From Paradesertivirga superstes (lineage in GTDB: Bacteria > Bacteroidota > Bacteroidia > Sphingobacteriales > Sphingobacteriaceae), in NCBI RefSeq assembly GCF_037622515.1, contig NZ_JBBJCN010000003.1, forward strand, positions 372,001 through 436,000: a stretch of 64,000 nucleotides of DNA, read 5' to 3'. The notes beneath the pieces were generated by a model, which saw only the letters and a program-made list of their open reading frames with translations, did no database searches and had not been told where the DNA came from. Numbering within the stretch: the first letter of the stretch is position 1; each line of letters starts with the position of its first letter. Below are positions 1-9,300 of this stretch, piece by piece. Both the position numbers and the translations under genes were made by a program.

Positions 1-1788
1 GGCAGAAACAGGAACCTGGAAGAGCCTCAGGCTATGTACCGGAAAAGATTATCCGGGAAAACCGGAGCCGCAATGGATACCTGCGCCGCATTACAGGTTA
101 AATTTGATTTATTCGACGGCGCTGAAAAAGAAATAGTATTCATGCTGGGAAATGAAGAAAACACACCCGCAGCCAATGAGCTGATAAGGAAATTTACTGA
201 CAGAGAAAAAGTTTTGCAATCTCTGCAGGATGTTAAGGAATACTGGAAAGATGCCTTAGGGGCAGTGCAGGTCAGTACTCCAGATATTTCGCTGAATATT
301 CTGGCAAATGGCTGGCTTACTTACCAAACCATGGCCTGCCGGATGTTTGCCCGAAGTGGGTTCTACCAGTCGGGTGGAGCTTTTGGATTCAGAGATCAGC
401 TACAGGATGTACTTGCCCTGTTACACAATAAGCCAGATATGGCGAGGGAGCAAATCTTATTAAGCGCCTCGAGGCAGTTTGCCGAAGGAGATGTACAACA
501 TTGGTGGCATCCGCCTGAAGGAAGAGGAGTCCGGACGCGTTGTTCTGATGATATGCTATGGCTTCCTTTTGTTGTGTCCAGATATACTGCCTCAACAGGC
601 GATACCGACATTCTGAATGAAGCTGTCGGTTTCCTGGAAAGCAGAACATTGTACGAACACGAAGAAACGCTGTATGACCTTCCTGTTAGCGGAATACAGA
701 ATGCCGTTTTGTATGAACACTGTGTTCGCGCGATTACCCATAGCCTGCGTTATGGTGATCATGGCTTACCATATATTGGAGCGGGAGACTGGAACGATGG
801 AATGGACCAGGTTGGCCATAAAGGAGCCGGCGAAAGTGTATGGCTTGCATTTTTCCTGTATGACGTGCTGATAAAATTTGCAGATGTTGCTCTGAATTAT
901 GGAGATCCCATATTTGCTGAAACCTGCAAAAAAGAAGCGGATACACTGCAAACCAATATAGAAGCATCCGCATGGGACGGCGAATGGTACCGGCGCGCCT
1001 ATTTTGATGACGGATCGCCCCTGGGTTCACATCAGAATCAAGAGTGCCGTATAGATGCTATTGCTCAAAGCTGGTCGGTATTATCTGGTGCCGGTAATGT
1101 CTTAAGAAGAACTCAGGCAATGGCATCTCTTGATCAATACCTGGTTAAAAGAGAGTTAAAACTTATTCAGCTCCTCGATCCTCCATTTGATTCAAACGGG
1201 CCAAATCCTGGATATATAAGGGGCTATGTACCGGGTGTTCGCGAAAATGGCGGTCAATATTCTCATGCCGCAATCTGGACGCTTATGGCTTTTGCCGCAT
1301 TAGAAGAACGTGAAAAAGTTTGGGAATTATTTAGCATGATACAGCCTTTAAGTCATGCTTCTGATGCCGCATCTGTTAAGATCTATAAAGTGGAACCTTA
1401 TGTAATGGCAGCAGATGTTTATGCAAACGAATCTCACAGAGGAAGAGGTGGCTGGACCTGGTATACAGGCTCTGCAGGCTGGATGTATCAGTTTATAACA
1501 GGTTCCTTATTGGGAATGGAGCTTCAGATTGATCAGTTGAGATTTAAACCATGCTTTCCATTGCAGTGGCCTTCAGTAAATATTACTTATCGTTATGGCA
1601 AGGCTAGTTATAATGTTACCGTTTTTCAAATGACTGACGATATTGATTCTTATTGGAAAATGGGAGATATCCATGGTAAAGGGGATTCCATTCAGCTGAT
1701 CAATGACGGTAAAGAGCACACAGCTGAGGTGTATATTCAAACGAGGCTTATTGCCGACAGCAAAATTGAAATTTTAAAAGAATCCTAA
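1..1788 (+). CDS. GH94-type phosphorylase / cyclic beta-glucan synthase C-terminal part (5' partial)
   Basis: The frame is open from base 1, so the gene begins left of the window; only about 595 C-terminal residues are seen. The sequence resembles the (alpha/alpha)6 catalytic domain of family GH94 (former glycosyltransferase family 36). The motif GAGDWNDGMD at 775-804 is the family signature; its second Asp (GAT, 796-798) lies at the position of the general acid in GH94 phosphorylases. Further downstream are ENGGQYSHAAIW and GGWTWYTGSAGW, both typical of this family. The close resemblance of GDWNDGM followed by GESVWLAFFL to the C-terminal domain of cyclic beta-1,2-glucan synthases suggests a large synthase, but a free-standing cellobiose/laminaribiose-type phosphorylase cannot be excluded without the N-terminus. 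It is followed by a strong hairpin and seems unrelated to the signalling operon downstream. Confidence 0.85.
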   Translation, partial: GRNRNLEEPQAMYRKRLSGKTGAAMDTCAALQVKFDLFDGAEKEIVFMLGNEENTPAANELIRKFTDREKVLQSLQDVKEYWKDALGAVQVSTPDISLNILANGWLTYQTMACRMFARSGFYQSGGAFGFRDQLQDVLALLHNKPDMAREQILLSASRQFAEGDVQHWWHPPEGRGVRTRCSDDMLWLPFVVSRYTASTGDTDILNEAVGFLESRTLYEHEETLYDLPVSGIQNAVLYEHCVRAITHSLRYGDHGLPYIGAGDWNDGMDQVGHKGAGESVWLAFFLYDVLIKFADVALNYGDPIFAETCKKEADTLQTNIEASAWDGEWYRRAYFDDGSPLGSHQNQECRIDAIAQSWSVLSGAGNVLRRTQAMASLDQYLVKRELKLIQLLDPPFDSNGPNPGYIRGYVPGVRENGGQYSHAAIWTLMAFAALEEREKVWELFSMIQPLSHASDAASVKIYKVEPYVMAADVYANESHRGRGGWTWYTGSAGWMYQFITGSLLGMELQIDQLRFKPCFPLQWPSVNITYRYGKASYNVTVFQMTDDIDSYWKMGDIHGKGDSIQLINDGKEHTAEVYIQTRLIADSKIEILKES

Positions 1789-1826
1789 AAAAGAAGCACA
1801 TAAGAAATACAAAGTAAACAGTAAGG

Positions 1827-1868
1827 CCCTGGATTCCCTCTCTGGCAGACCCGGGAGGGAATCCAGGG
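1827..1868 (+). terminator. Perfect 14-bp hairpin after the GH94 gene
   Basis: The arm at 1827-1840 (CCCTGGATTCCCTC) is exactly complementary to 1855-1868, with a 14-nt loop. It lies 39 bases after the stop codon. No U-tract follows, so it is either a non-canonical terminator or an mRNA 3' stabilising stem. Confidence 0.6.
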
Positions 1869-1925
1869 AGGAAAATAAAAAATTAATGTCTTTAATTCCT
1901 TACTATTACATTTTATAAAGAAAAA

Positions 1926-2792
1926 ATGGAGTATAATATCCCCAAATTATTACAGAAGAAAAAGAAAAGCATCATTGAATTTTGGATCAAAAATCAGCTT
2001 TCGGAAGACGGTTTAAGAGAAGATTTAATATCGAATGAGGAAATCAGACAACAGTCTGAAGAACTTGTAGACTCCCTTGTTAATAACCTGACACTCGAAA
2101 ATTTAACGGAAGTAAATTCACCGGATTTCGATGAGGTGATCGAAATTCTTTCGGGCATTTCAATCACCAGAGCCCGGCAGGGTTTTAGTCCGAGAGAAAC
2201 CGGAGCCTTTATTTTTGGACTAAAAGAAGCCTTACTGGAGCTGCTGCAACAAGAGATTAAAGATGATAAGGAAGCGCTTTATGACGCAACGCTTAAAATA
2301 AATCGTTTGCTTGATAGTTTCAGCATTGCCACATTTGAAACGTTCATTAAAGGCCGTGAAGAAGTAATTTTAAGGCAGACTGATGAAATTACCGAAATTT
2401 CTACACCTGTGATACGGGTATGGGATGGTATTCTGGCGCTTCCAATTATCGGAACTTTAGATAGTGCCCGTACTCAGGTGGTAATGGAGAACCTTTTACA
2501 GGAAATTGTTGAAACAGGCAGCAGTATCGCAATACTTGATATTTCTGGTGTTCCGGCGGTAGATTCACTTGTAGCCCAGCATTTAATTAAAACCGTAAGC
2601 GCCACCCGTTTAATGGGAGCTGAATGCATAATTAGTGGAATACGGCCGGAAATAGCACAAACAATTGTGCATTTAGGCATCGATCTTTCAAATATAATTA
2701 CCAAGGCTACTCTGGCCAGTGCGTTAAAGTTTTCTTTTCAGACACTTAAACTGGAGGTAAAAAGGATACAAACAGTAAAAGCAATACAGTAA
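1926..2792 (+). CDS. rsbR: RsbR-like stressosome scaffold protein (RsbRD-type N-terminus plus STAS domain)
   Basis: Product of 288 aa. Residues 1 to about 145 form an all-helical, non-haem-globin sensor region of the RsbRD N-terminal type. Residues about 155-275 are a STAS domain closely matching B. subtilis RsbR paralogues (GTLDSAR, GVPAVDS, GIRPEIAQTIVHLGIDLS). In B. subtilis RsbRA the kinase RsbT phosphorylates Thr171 and Thr205; the aligned residues here are Ser180 and Ser214, with the same 34-residue spacing. It is first gene of a five-gene operon and is separated from rsbS by 2 bases. By family knowledge it should build a stressosome core with RsbS that holds RsbT until a signal arrives. 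The input signal cannot be read from the sequence. Confidence 0.9.
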   Translation: MEYNIPKLLQKKKKSIIEFWIKNQLSEDGLREDLISNEEIRQQSEELVDSLVNNLTLENLTEVNSPDFDEVIEILSGISITRARQGFSPRETGAFIFGLKEALLELLQQEIKDDKEALYDATLKINRLLDSFSIATFETFIKGREEVILRQTDEITEISTPVIRVWDGILALPIIGTLDSARTQVVMENLLQEIVETGSSIAILDISGVPAVDSLVAQHLIKTVSATRLMGAECIISGIRPEIAQTIVHLGIDLSNIITKATLASALKFSFQTLKLEVKRIQTVKAIQ

Positions 2793-2794
2793 CG

Positions 2795-3202
2795 ATGGAG
2801 AAAATACCTATACTTAAAATGGGGCCATTTTTATTGGTTACAATTCAGATTGATCTATACGACCGCATTGCTTTATCACTCGAAGCTGATCTTGTTCAGA
2901 TGGTAAATAAAATAGGTGCGAAAGGTGTTCTTATTGACATATCTGCTGTTACAATAGTGGATTCTTTTATGGGACGCATTTTTGGCAATATCGCCAGCAT
3001 GTGCAAAATCCTCGATGCAGAGACGGTAGTAGTTGGAATGCAACCTGCTGTAGCCATAACTCTTATTGAGCTGGGCCTTCCTTTAACCGGTGTTCATACA
3101 GCACTCGATGTTGAAAAAGGGATGAAGCTGCTGAATTCGAGGGTTGAACTCGAATCTGAGGAAAATGAAAAGCTGGACGACGATGATAATTACGCTGTCT
3201 AA
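2795..3202 (+). CDS. rsbS: RsbS-like STAS antagonist protein
   Basis: A single STAS domain of 135 aa, the usual size for RsbS. The phosphoacceptor motif is IVDSF, with Ser57 aligning to B. subtilis RsbS Ser59. The C-terminal tail (after residue about 115) is acidic and probably disordered (EEN, DDDD). The start is 2 bases after the rsbR stop and the 3' end overlaps rsbT, so translation is coupled. By family knowledge it forms the stressosome core with RsbR and sequesters RsbT while unphosphorylated. Confidence 0.9.
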   Translation: MEKIPILKMGPFLLVTIQIDLYDRIALSLEADLVQMVNKIGAKGVLIDISAVTIVDSFMGRIFGNIASMCKILDAETVVVGMQPAVAITLIELGLPLTGVHTALDVEKGMKLLNSRVELESEENEKLDDDDNYAV

Positions 3203-3596
3203 AGATAACATGCAAATTATCAAAGATCAGGATGTGGTCCCCTTCAGGAACCGTGTGAAAGAGTATGCTGTAAAAATTAAAATGGGGCTGGTTAACCAAA
3301 CCAAATTAATAACTGCTGCAAGCGAACTAGTTCGTAACATGCTGAAATATGCCAATGGCGGAGAAACACTCATTGAAATTATTAATAAAGGACGGGATAA
3401 CGGAGTGCGTCTCACATTTAAGGATTACGGGCCTGGCATAGCCGATATCAGCTTAGCCATGAAAGATGGCTATTCTACAGGCAAGAGTCTTGGTCTGGGA
3501 TTACCCGGAACACGACGCCTGGTAAATGAATTTAACATAACTAGTGAAGTTGGCAAAGGAACTACAGTGGTGGTAATCAAATGGGCGAATGGATAA
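3183..3596 (+). CDS. rsbT: RsbT-like serine kinase (GHKL ATPase fold)
   Basis: Product of 137 aa from ATG 3183. In-frame ATGs also exist at 3144 and 3165, but alignment with RsbT (usual length about 133 aa) favours 3183, which gives a 20-base overlap with rsbS. The GHKL motifs are clear: N-box SELVRNMLKYA, G1 box DYGPGIAD, and the glycine-rich lid GKSLGLGLPG. By family knowledge RsbT phosphorylates the STAS proteins and is released to act on a downstream phosphatase. The 3' end overlaps the next gene by 8 bases. Confidence 0.88.
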   Translation: MIITLSKDNMQIIKDQDVVPFRNRVKEYAVKIKMGLVNQTKLITAASELVRNMLKYANGGETLIEIINKGRDNGVRLTFKDYGPGIADISLAMKDGYSTGKSLGLGLPGTRRLVNEFNITSEVGKGTTVVVIKWANG

Positions 3597-4599
3597 TGCA
3601 ACTCATGTAAGTTATTGTGCCGAAGACAGGAGCTATTTTTCCTTGTTAAAGAAAGATATAAATAAAAAGGCCACAGAGGCTGGATTTAGTCCTAAAAAAA
3701 TAAGTGCGCTGGATATAATTGTCGCAGAAATGACTTCAAATTTGCTGAAATACGCAGAAAAGGGCGAACTTCTTATGTGCATAACCGGCGAAAATGAAAA
3801 TGAATACCTTGAGTTAATATGCATCGACTCAGGCCCTGGCATAGCCGACCCAGCAAAAATGATGCTGGATGGCGTTTCTACTTCAAGGACTTTCGGAAAC
3901 GGATTAGGAAGCATAAAAAGACTGTCGGATTATTTTGAAATATATAGCATTATGGGATGGGGAACTATCCTGCTCTGCAGAATATATAAAGATTCCGAAA
4001 AACACACTGAATCCAAAAAACTGGTTGTCCGATCACTCGTTTTGCCTAAACCAGGTGAAATAGTGAGTGGAGACGGCGGTGCTTACACTTTAAGTCAGGA
4101 ATATTTTAAATTATTAGTTGCAGACGGGCTTGGACATGGTATTGAAGCAAACAAGGCCATCATTGAAGCCCGTGCGGCCTTTAAACTCTGCAAAGAGAAT
4201 GATCCGGTTGAAATTCTAAGATTTATCCATGATTCGATAAAGAAAACCCGGGGAGCAGTGGGAACTGTTGTGGTACATGATTTCAAAAATAAGCTATGGA
4301 AAATAGCAGGTGTAGGGAATATTAGTACCTGTATAATGAATTATCAGCAGGCCAGAAATCTTATGTCTTACAATGGTATTATTGGTCACAACATTCCAAA
4401 TTCCATGAAAACCCTGGAGATAGCTTCCACCGAATTCCAGCAGGTAATTTTATGTTCTGACGGGTTAAAAACGAGATGGGACAGCAGCAAATACCCGGGG
4501 ATACATAAATTTGACCCATCCCTGTTGTCAGCAGCCCTGTATAAAGATTATGGCCGCAAAACAGATGATATGTCTGTAGTGATATGTAAAATTTATTAA
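3589..4599 (+). CDS. Fused GHKL ATPase - SpoIIE/RsbX-type PP2C phosphatase
   Basis: Product of 336 aa with two domains. Residues about 1-135 are an anti-sigma/RsbT-like GHKL ATPase (EMTSNLLKYAEKG, DSGPGIADP, FGNGLGSIKRL). Residues about 140-336 are a PP2C/SpoIIE-type Ser/Thr phosphatase with metal-binding Asp residues in VSGDGG, VADGLGHG, CSDGL and the terminal KTDDMSVV. The single chain thus carries a kinase-like and a phosphatase activity. By position it could reset phosphorylated RsbS/RsbR (as RsbX does) or act as an RsbU-like output. Start overlaps rsbT; the next gene begins one base after its stop. Confidence 0.88.
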   Translation: MDNATHVSYCAEDRSYFSLLKKDINKKATEAGFSPKKISALDIIVAEMTSNLLKYAEKGELLMCITGENENEYLELICIDSGPGIADPAKMMLDGVSTSRTFGNGLGSIKRLSDYFEIYSIMGWGTILLCRIYKDSEKHTESKKLVVRSLVLPKPGEIVSGDGGAYTLSQEYFKLLVADGLGHGIEANKAIIEARAAFKLCKENDPVEILRFIHDSIKKTRGAVGTVVVHDFKNKLWKIAGVGNISTCIMNYQQARNLMSYNGIIGHNIPNSMKTLEIASTEFQQVILCSDGLKTRWDSSKYPGIHKFDPSLLSAALYKDYGRKTDDMSVVICKIY

Positions 4600-4600
4600 G

Positions 4601-5797
4601 ATGTTTGAACTGATCACACTAACCCTTGAGAATGAAATGGACCTGGTTTTGTCCCAGAAAAAAGCATTAAGACTTTCAGAGGAGTTAAAATTAACGATCT
4701 CCACCCAGGCAACATTCGCCACAGCAGTTGCCGAATTGTGCAGAGTTATAATAGACTTCACAGATACCGGCGTACTTTCTCTTGGTCTCATACAGGATTC
4801 CAGTCGGTACTCGTTAACCGGAGTTGTGAAATACAAAGCCATCGAAGAATCAAAAATTCCCGAAGAGTCTTTTCACTACGCAAAAAGGCTGATTCCATCG
4901 TTCAAATGCTTATTTGAAACCGAAATGGCTATTGTAGAAATCAGCATCAATCTACCAAAATCAGTCAAATTAAATTCAGAGAAGATTCAATCTCTGAAAG
5001 ATTTTTTTGACAAGGAGCCGCCCATTTCTGCATATGAAGAGATAAAAAAAAAGAATCTTGAATTACATCATATCGCAGAAGATAAAGACGAGCAGTTAAA
5101 ACAGTCGAAATACATTGATGAAAAGCGTAATGAATTTATTTCTATTGCCAGCCATGAATTAAAAACCCCAATCACAATTATAAAAGCATATACCCAGCTT
5201 GCTTTGTCGGGTAAACAACAATGCAGTGACGCTGTAAAAGATTTTCTCTTAAAAATTGATGCACAGTCGACAAAATTAAGGAACCTTGTACAACAATTGC
5301 TGGATACCTCCAAAATCGAGAATGGCAGACTTGAGTACAATTACGAAATAGTCGACTTCAATAAATTTATCGAAGAAACATCCTTTTTAATCACTCACTT
5401 ATTACCCCACCATAAACTGATCATTGAGCTTGGCCCCAACGTTAAAGTTAAACTCGATAAAGAAAGAATGGATCAGGTATTTACAAACCTGATAAGCAAT
5501 GCCGGTAAGTATTCAAAAGCTGGCAGCTCTGTTTCATTGAAAACAAAAATTACAGGCGAAGGAGGCCTAACAGTTTCTGTAACTGATGAAGGAATAGGTA
5601 TGTCGAAGGTGAGTATCGGGAAAATTTTTCAAAAGTTCCACCGCGACAAGCAGGTCATCCAGGGATATTCTGGCCTGGGCATGGGCCTGTACATCGCATC
5701 GGAGATCATTAAGGATCATGGAGGCGAAATATGGGTAGAAAGCATTCAGGAGAAAGGCTCAACTTTCTCTTTTTCCCTGCCAGTTTTAGAGAATTAA
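4601..5797 (+). CDS. Sensor histidine kinase with degenerate RsbT/RsbW-like N-terminal domain
   Basis: Product of 398 aa, no membrane segment and no signal peptide, so cytoplasmic. Residues about 1-125 resemble a GHKL anti-sigma domain (TFATAVAELCRVIIDF in place of the N-box), but lack the canonical Asn and the G1 box, so this part is probably a non-catalytic binding module. A helical linker (about 140-175) leads to HisKA with phospho-His185 in IASHELKTP, then a full HATPase_c (NLISNAGKYSKAG, DEGIGMS, GLGMGLYIASE). Last gene of the rsb operon. It is the likely output, moving the stressosome signal into a two-component phosphorelay; no partner response regulator is encoded in the window. Confidence 0.88.
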   Translation: MFELITLTLENEMDLVLSQKKALRLSEELKLTISTQATFATAVAELCRVIIDFTDTGVLSLGLIQDSSRYSLTGVVKYKAIEESKIPEESFHYAKRLIPSFKCLFETEMAIVEISINLPKSVKLNSEKIQSLKDFFDKEPPISAYEEIKKKNLELHHIAEDKDEQLKQSKYIDEKRNEFISIASHELKTPITIIKAYTQLALSGKQQCSDAVKDFLLKIDAQSTKLRNLVQQLLDTSKIENGRLEYNYEIVDFNKFIEETSFLITHLLPHHKLIIELGPNVKVKLDKERMDQVFTNLISNAGKYSKAGSSVSLKTKITGEGGLTVSVTDEGIGMSKVSIGKIFQKFHRDKQVIQGYSGLGMGLYIASEIIKDHGGEIWVESIQEKGSTFSFSLPVLEN

Positions 5798-6100
5798 TTT
5801 AAAAAAAATCTGTTTATTTTCTTTTATTAAACTTTGCCTATTTATTTTCTTCAAGATAGCGTAAAACCACTGATAATCAATTATTAATACCTACCTTTAA
5901 GAGATTTCACACTCTACAGCATCCATAAACAGGTATCCAATTTCTGACAAGGAAATATTTTCAATTTTTATCAAGAAAATGAAAAGAAAAAAAACAACAC
6001 ATTCTGCACTTGTCCTCTAATGATATATCAACGATATAAGGTTTATTGATTTAAACTGCTGTTATGAAGTAAAAAATCCTCTAAAAAAAGCGACACTACT
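5798..6100. other. A/T-rich intergenic region after the stressosome operon
   Basis: About 300 bases without a credible ORF or hairpin. It must carry the promoter of the small protein gene that starts at 6101; I could not pick out a convincing -7/-33 pair. Confidence 0.4.
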
Positions 6101-6232
6101 ATGAGCAAAGACAAAGGAAGTAACGACAAGAAAAAGGCCCCCAGTACTGAAGGAAAAAAGCCTAAATCAGATTATCAGACGGGTAAGACTTCTGTATCAA
6201 AAATTGATATAATGCCCAATAAGAAAAAGTAG
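6101..6232 (+). CDS. Small Lys-rich hypothetical protein (43 aa)
   Basis: ATG at 6101 opens a 43-codon frame ending TAG at 6232. The product is highly basic and polar (about a quarter Lys), with KKK runs at both ends and a central segment SDYQTGKTSVSKID. Its composition predicts an intrinsically disordered, possibly nucleic-acid-binding peptide. It stands alone in the 529-base gap between two signalling genes. Codon use looks ordinary for the window. I do not recognise a named family; function unknown. Confidence 0.6.
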   Translation: MSKDKGSNDKKKAPSTEGKKPKSDYQTGKTSVSKIDIMPNKKK

Positions 6233-6325
6233 AGTTTCGTGGCCGCAGAGTTTGAGTATCAACTAAGACACTGTTTATCAAATTTTCGAATGTATCCCCG
6301 TATATAATTTAAGCCATGTACTAGT

Positions 6326-9300
6326 ATGCTAACAGAGCCTCACCATATAATTGCTATTGGCGCTTCCGCAGGCGGCATGGAAGAAATAAATTCTTTTTTT
6401 GATCATACCCCATTAGATGGCGTTTCTTATATAATTGTACAGCATTTATCAGCAGAATTCAAAAGCCGAATGCTTGATTTATTGAGCAAACATAGTAAGC
6501 TTGAGGTTAAAGAAGCTGAGGATGGTATGCAAATACAGTGCAACGAGGTATACCTTATCCCCAATGATAAGTTTATGACCATACAAAACAACCACCTGCA
6601 TTTAACCGGGAAAGAAAACATTCGTGGACCACACCTTACAATTAATACATTTTTTAATTCCCTGGCAGAGGATAAAGGAAACAAGGCCATTGGCATCATA
6701 CTTTCAGGCTTAGGCACCGACGGTACCGAAGGTATAATATCAATAAAAAAGGCCGGAGGAATGGTTATAGCCCAGGATCCGGAAACAACTGAGTTTGGCA
6801 GCATGCCCTCTAATGCAATCGCATCGGGAATGGTTGATTTTGTTCTGGAGCCCGAATTAATGCCTGATAAAATTGAAAGCTACGTTAAAAATGAAATTGA
6901 TCTAATGTTTAATAGTAAGGATGATGAAAAACACCTTTCAGACATTATTAACTTAATAAAAGAACAGTCTCCACTTGATTTTACCGACTATAAACAAACA
7001 ACAATACTCAGAAGAACCAAAAGAAGAGCAGCTTATAGTAATTTCAGCACACTGGCCAGTTATATCAAATTTTTGAAGACAAACCCGCATGAAGTAGAGA
7101 CCCTTATACAAGACTTTCTAATAAGTGTAACTGCTTTCTTCAGAGATAAAGAAGCTTTTGATTTCATTCAAAATAATGTTATATCAGGACTTCTTAAGAG
7201 CCTTGCAGTGGATGAAGAGCTAAAAATATGGGTAGCAGGCTGCGCTACAGGCGAAGAAGCCTATTCTATGGCAATACTTGTTAATGAACAATTAACGGGA
7301 AAATATAAAAATACAGTAGTAAAAATATTTGCTACCGATATTGATAACTATGCATTGGTTTTTGCCGGAAAAGGAGCTTACAGTCAGGAAACTACAAAGT
7401 CTATATCTCAAGAAAGACTTGATAAATACTTCATAAAAGAAGGAATTACGTACAAGGTAAATCCGGAAATACGTAAAATGGTAATTTTTGCGCAGCACGA
7501 CCTGGTAAAAAATCCGCCTTATTGCAATATGCACTTTATCAGCTGCCGTAACCTGCTGATTTACATGACACCCGCTCTGCAGAAAAAGATTTTCTCCATG
7601 TTCCTATTTGGGCTTAAAATGGATGGATATTTATTTTTAGGCTCAAGTGAAAATCCCGTTCCTATTATTCAAAGCCTTGAGGTAATAAACAAGAAATGGA
7701 AATTATATAAAAACATTGAAAAAAAACGGGTTATACGCTTTGATGCCTTCTCCTTACCAGATCTTAAACACAAGCCTGCACAATTTGTACGGGGAAATAA
7801 AGGAGCGAGCAATACACTTGCCGACACAATAAACGAAACGCTAGTTAGTAACCTGAACTATCAGGCAATTTGTATTGATGAGAATAATCACGTGTTAAAA
7901 AGCTATGGAGATACTTCAAAATATCTTCTTCAGAAAAATTTCATATCCGACCTACCTGAATTGCTTCCGAAGCCTTTAGTCGTCGCATTTAACACGCTAC
8001 GCACAAAGGTTTTAAAAACCGGCAAGAAAAGTTCAGTTAATGGCATAAAAATCAATCATGATGATTTTGTTATTAAAGTCACCATGACCGTCTATCCTTT
8101 GCCTGCAAGGAAAGAAGATCCTAAAAACCTGCTGGTAATCTTTAATGAGGACCGCTCGTTTAATCCTGTTAAAGTCAAAGATGCAGAGTTTGATGAGAAG
8201 ATATACTTAGATCAGTATACCAGGAATTTAGAAGACGAACTGCGTGATTTAAAAGATAAACTTCACTCTGCGCATTTGCAGCTTGATGCATCTAATGAAA
8301 ATATGCAGTCTTTCAATGAAGAGCTGATCTCTGCAAATGAAGAAATGCAAAGCTCGAACGAGGAGATGCAATCTGTGAATGAAGAATTACACACCATAAA
8401 CTCTGACTATCAGTTAAAAAACAAAGAATTACTTGAACTTAATGACGATCTGAATAATTATTTCAGAAGTAATATTAATGGCCAGTTATTTGTAAACAAT
8501 GATTTGCTGCTGATGAAATTTTCTCCCGGCACTGTTAAACAAATTAACTTATTACCAACCGACGTTGGCAGGCCACTAAGCCATATTTCTACCAATATAA
8601 AATTTGAAACATTCACTGCAGATATAGAGCAGGTACTATTAAACGGACACATTATTACAAAAGAGATCGAATCTCTTGACGGTAAATGGTATCAGATTAT
8701 GACCATGCCATACATAAGGCAAACCGACAATAAAATCGATGGCGCCATTATCACTTTTAATGACATTACAGAATTGAAAAATACGCAGCTGGAACTCGCT
8801 AAAAAGAATAAAAGTCTGCTTCGAATTAATGCCGACCTCGACAATTTTGTTCACACGGCGTCCCACGATCTTTTAACGCCGCTGAATAATATAGAAGGAA
8901 GCATTGTAGTTATGAATAAAATAGAAAGATCAAATCCGGATCTGACTAAATTTTTAAACATTATAAATATCTCTATTCAAAAATTCAGGTCTCTGGTAAA
9001 AGAAATAGCTGAAGTGGCAAAAATAGAAGCCGACATGATAAGCATGGAAATGGTTGACCTTGACGATACAATCGATAATATAGAATGGAGCCTTGACGAT
9101 AAAATCAAAGCGTCGGGCGCCGTAATTACACGGGAACTGAATGTTAAAAAAGTCTCTTTTTCAAAAAAGAATCTAAGAAGCATCATTTATAACCTTGTTT
9201 CAAACGGTATAAAATTTACAAACCTGGAGCGTCCTGTTATTAACATAAAAACTGCAACTGAAGGTGAATATGTCGTTCTATCGGTAGAGGATAATGGAGT

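Noticed and set aside
3144..3182. Start of rsbT at ATG 3144 or 3165
   Set aside because: The added 6-13 residues do not align with RsbT proteins; ATG 3183 gives the expected length, although this is not proven.
1926..5797. Sigma-B-type operon with anti-sigma factor and sigma factor
   Set aside because: No sigma-factor gene is present; the last gene has clear HisKA and HATPase_c domains.
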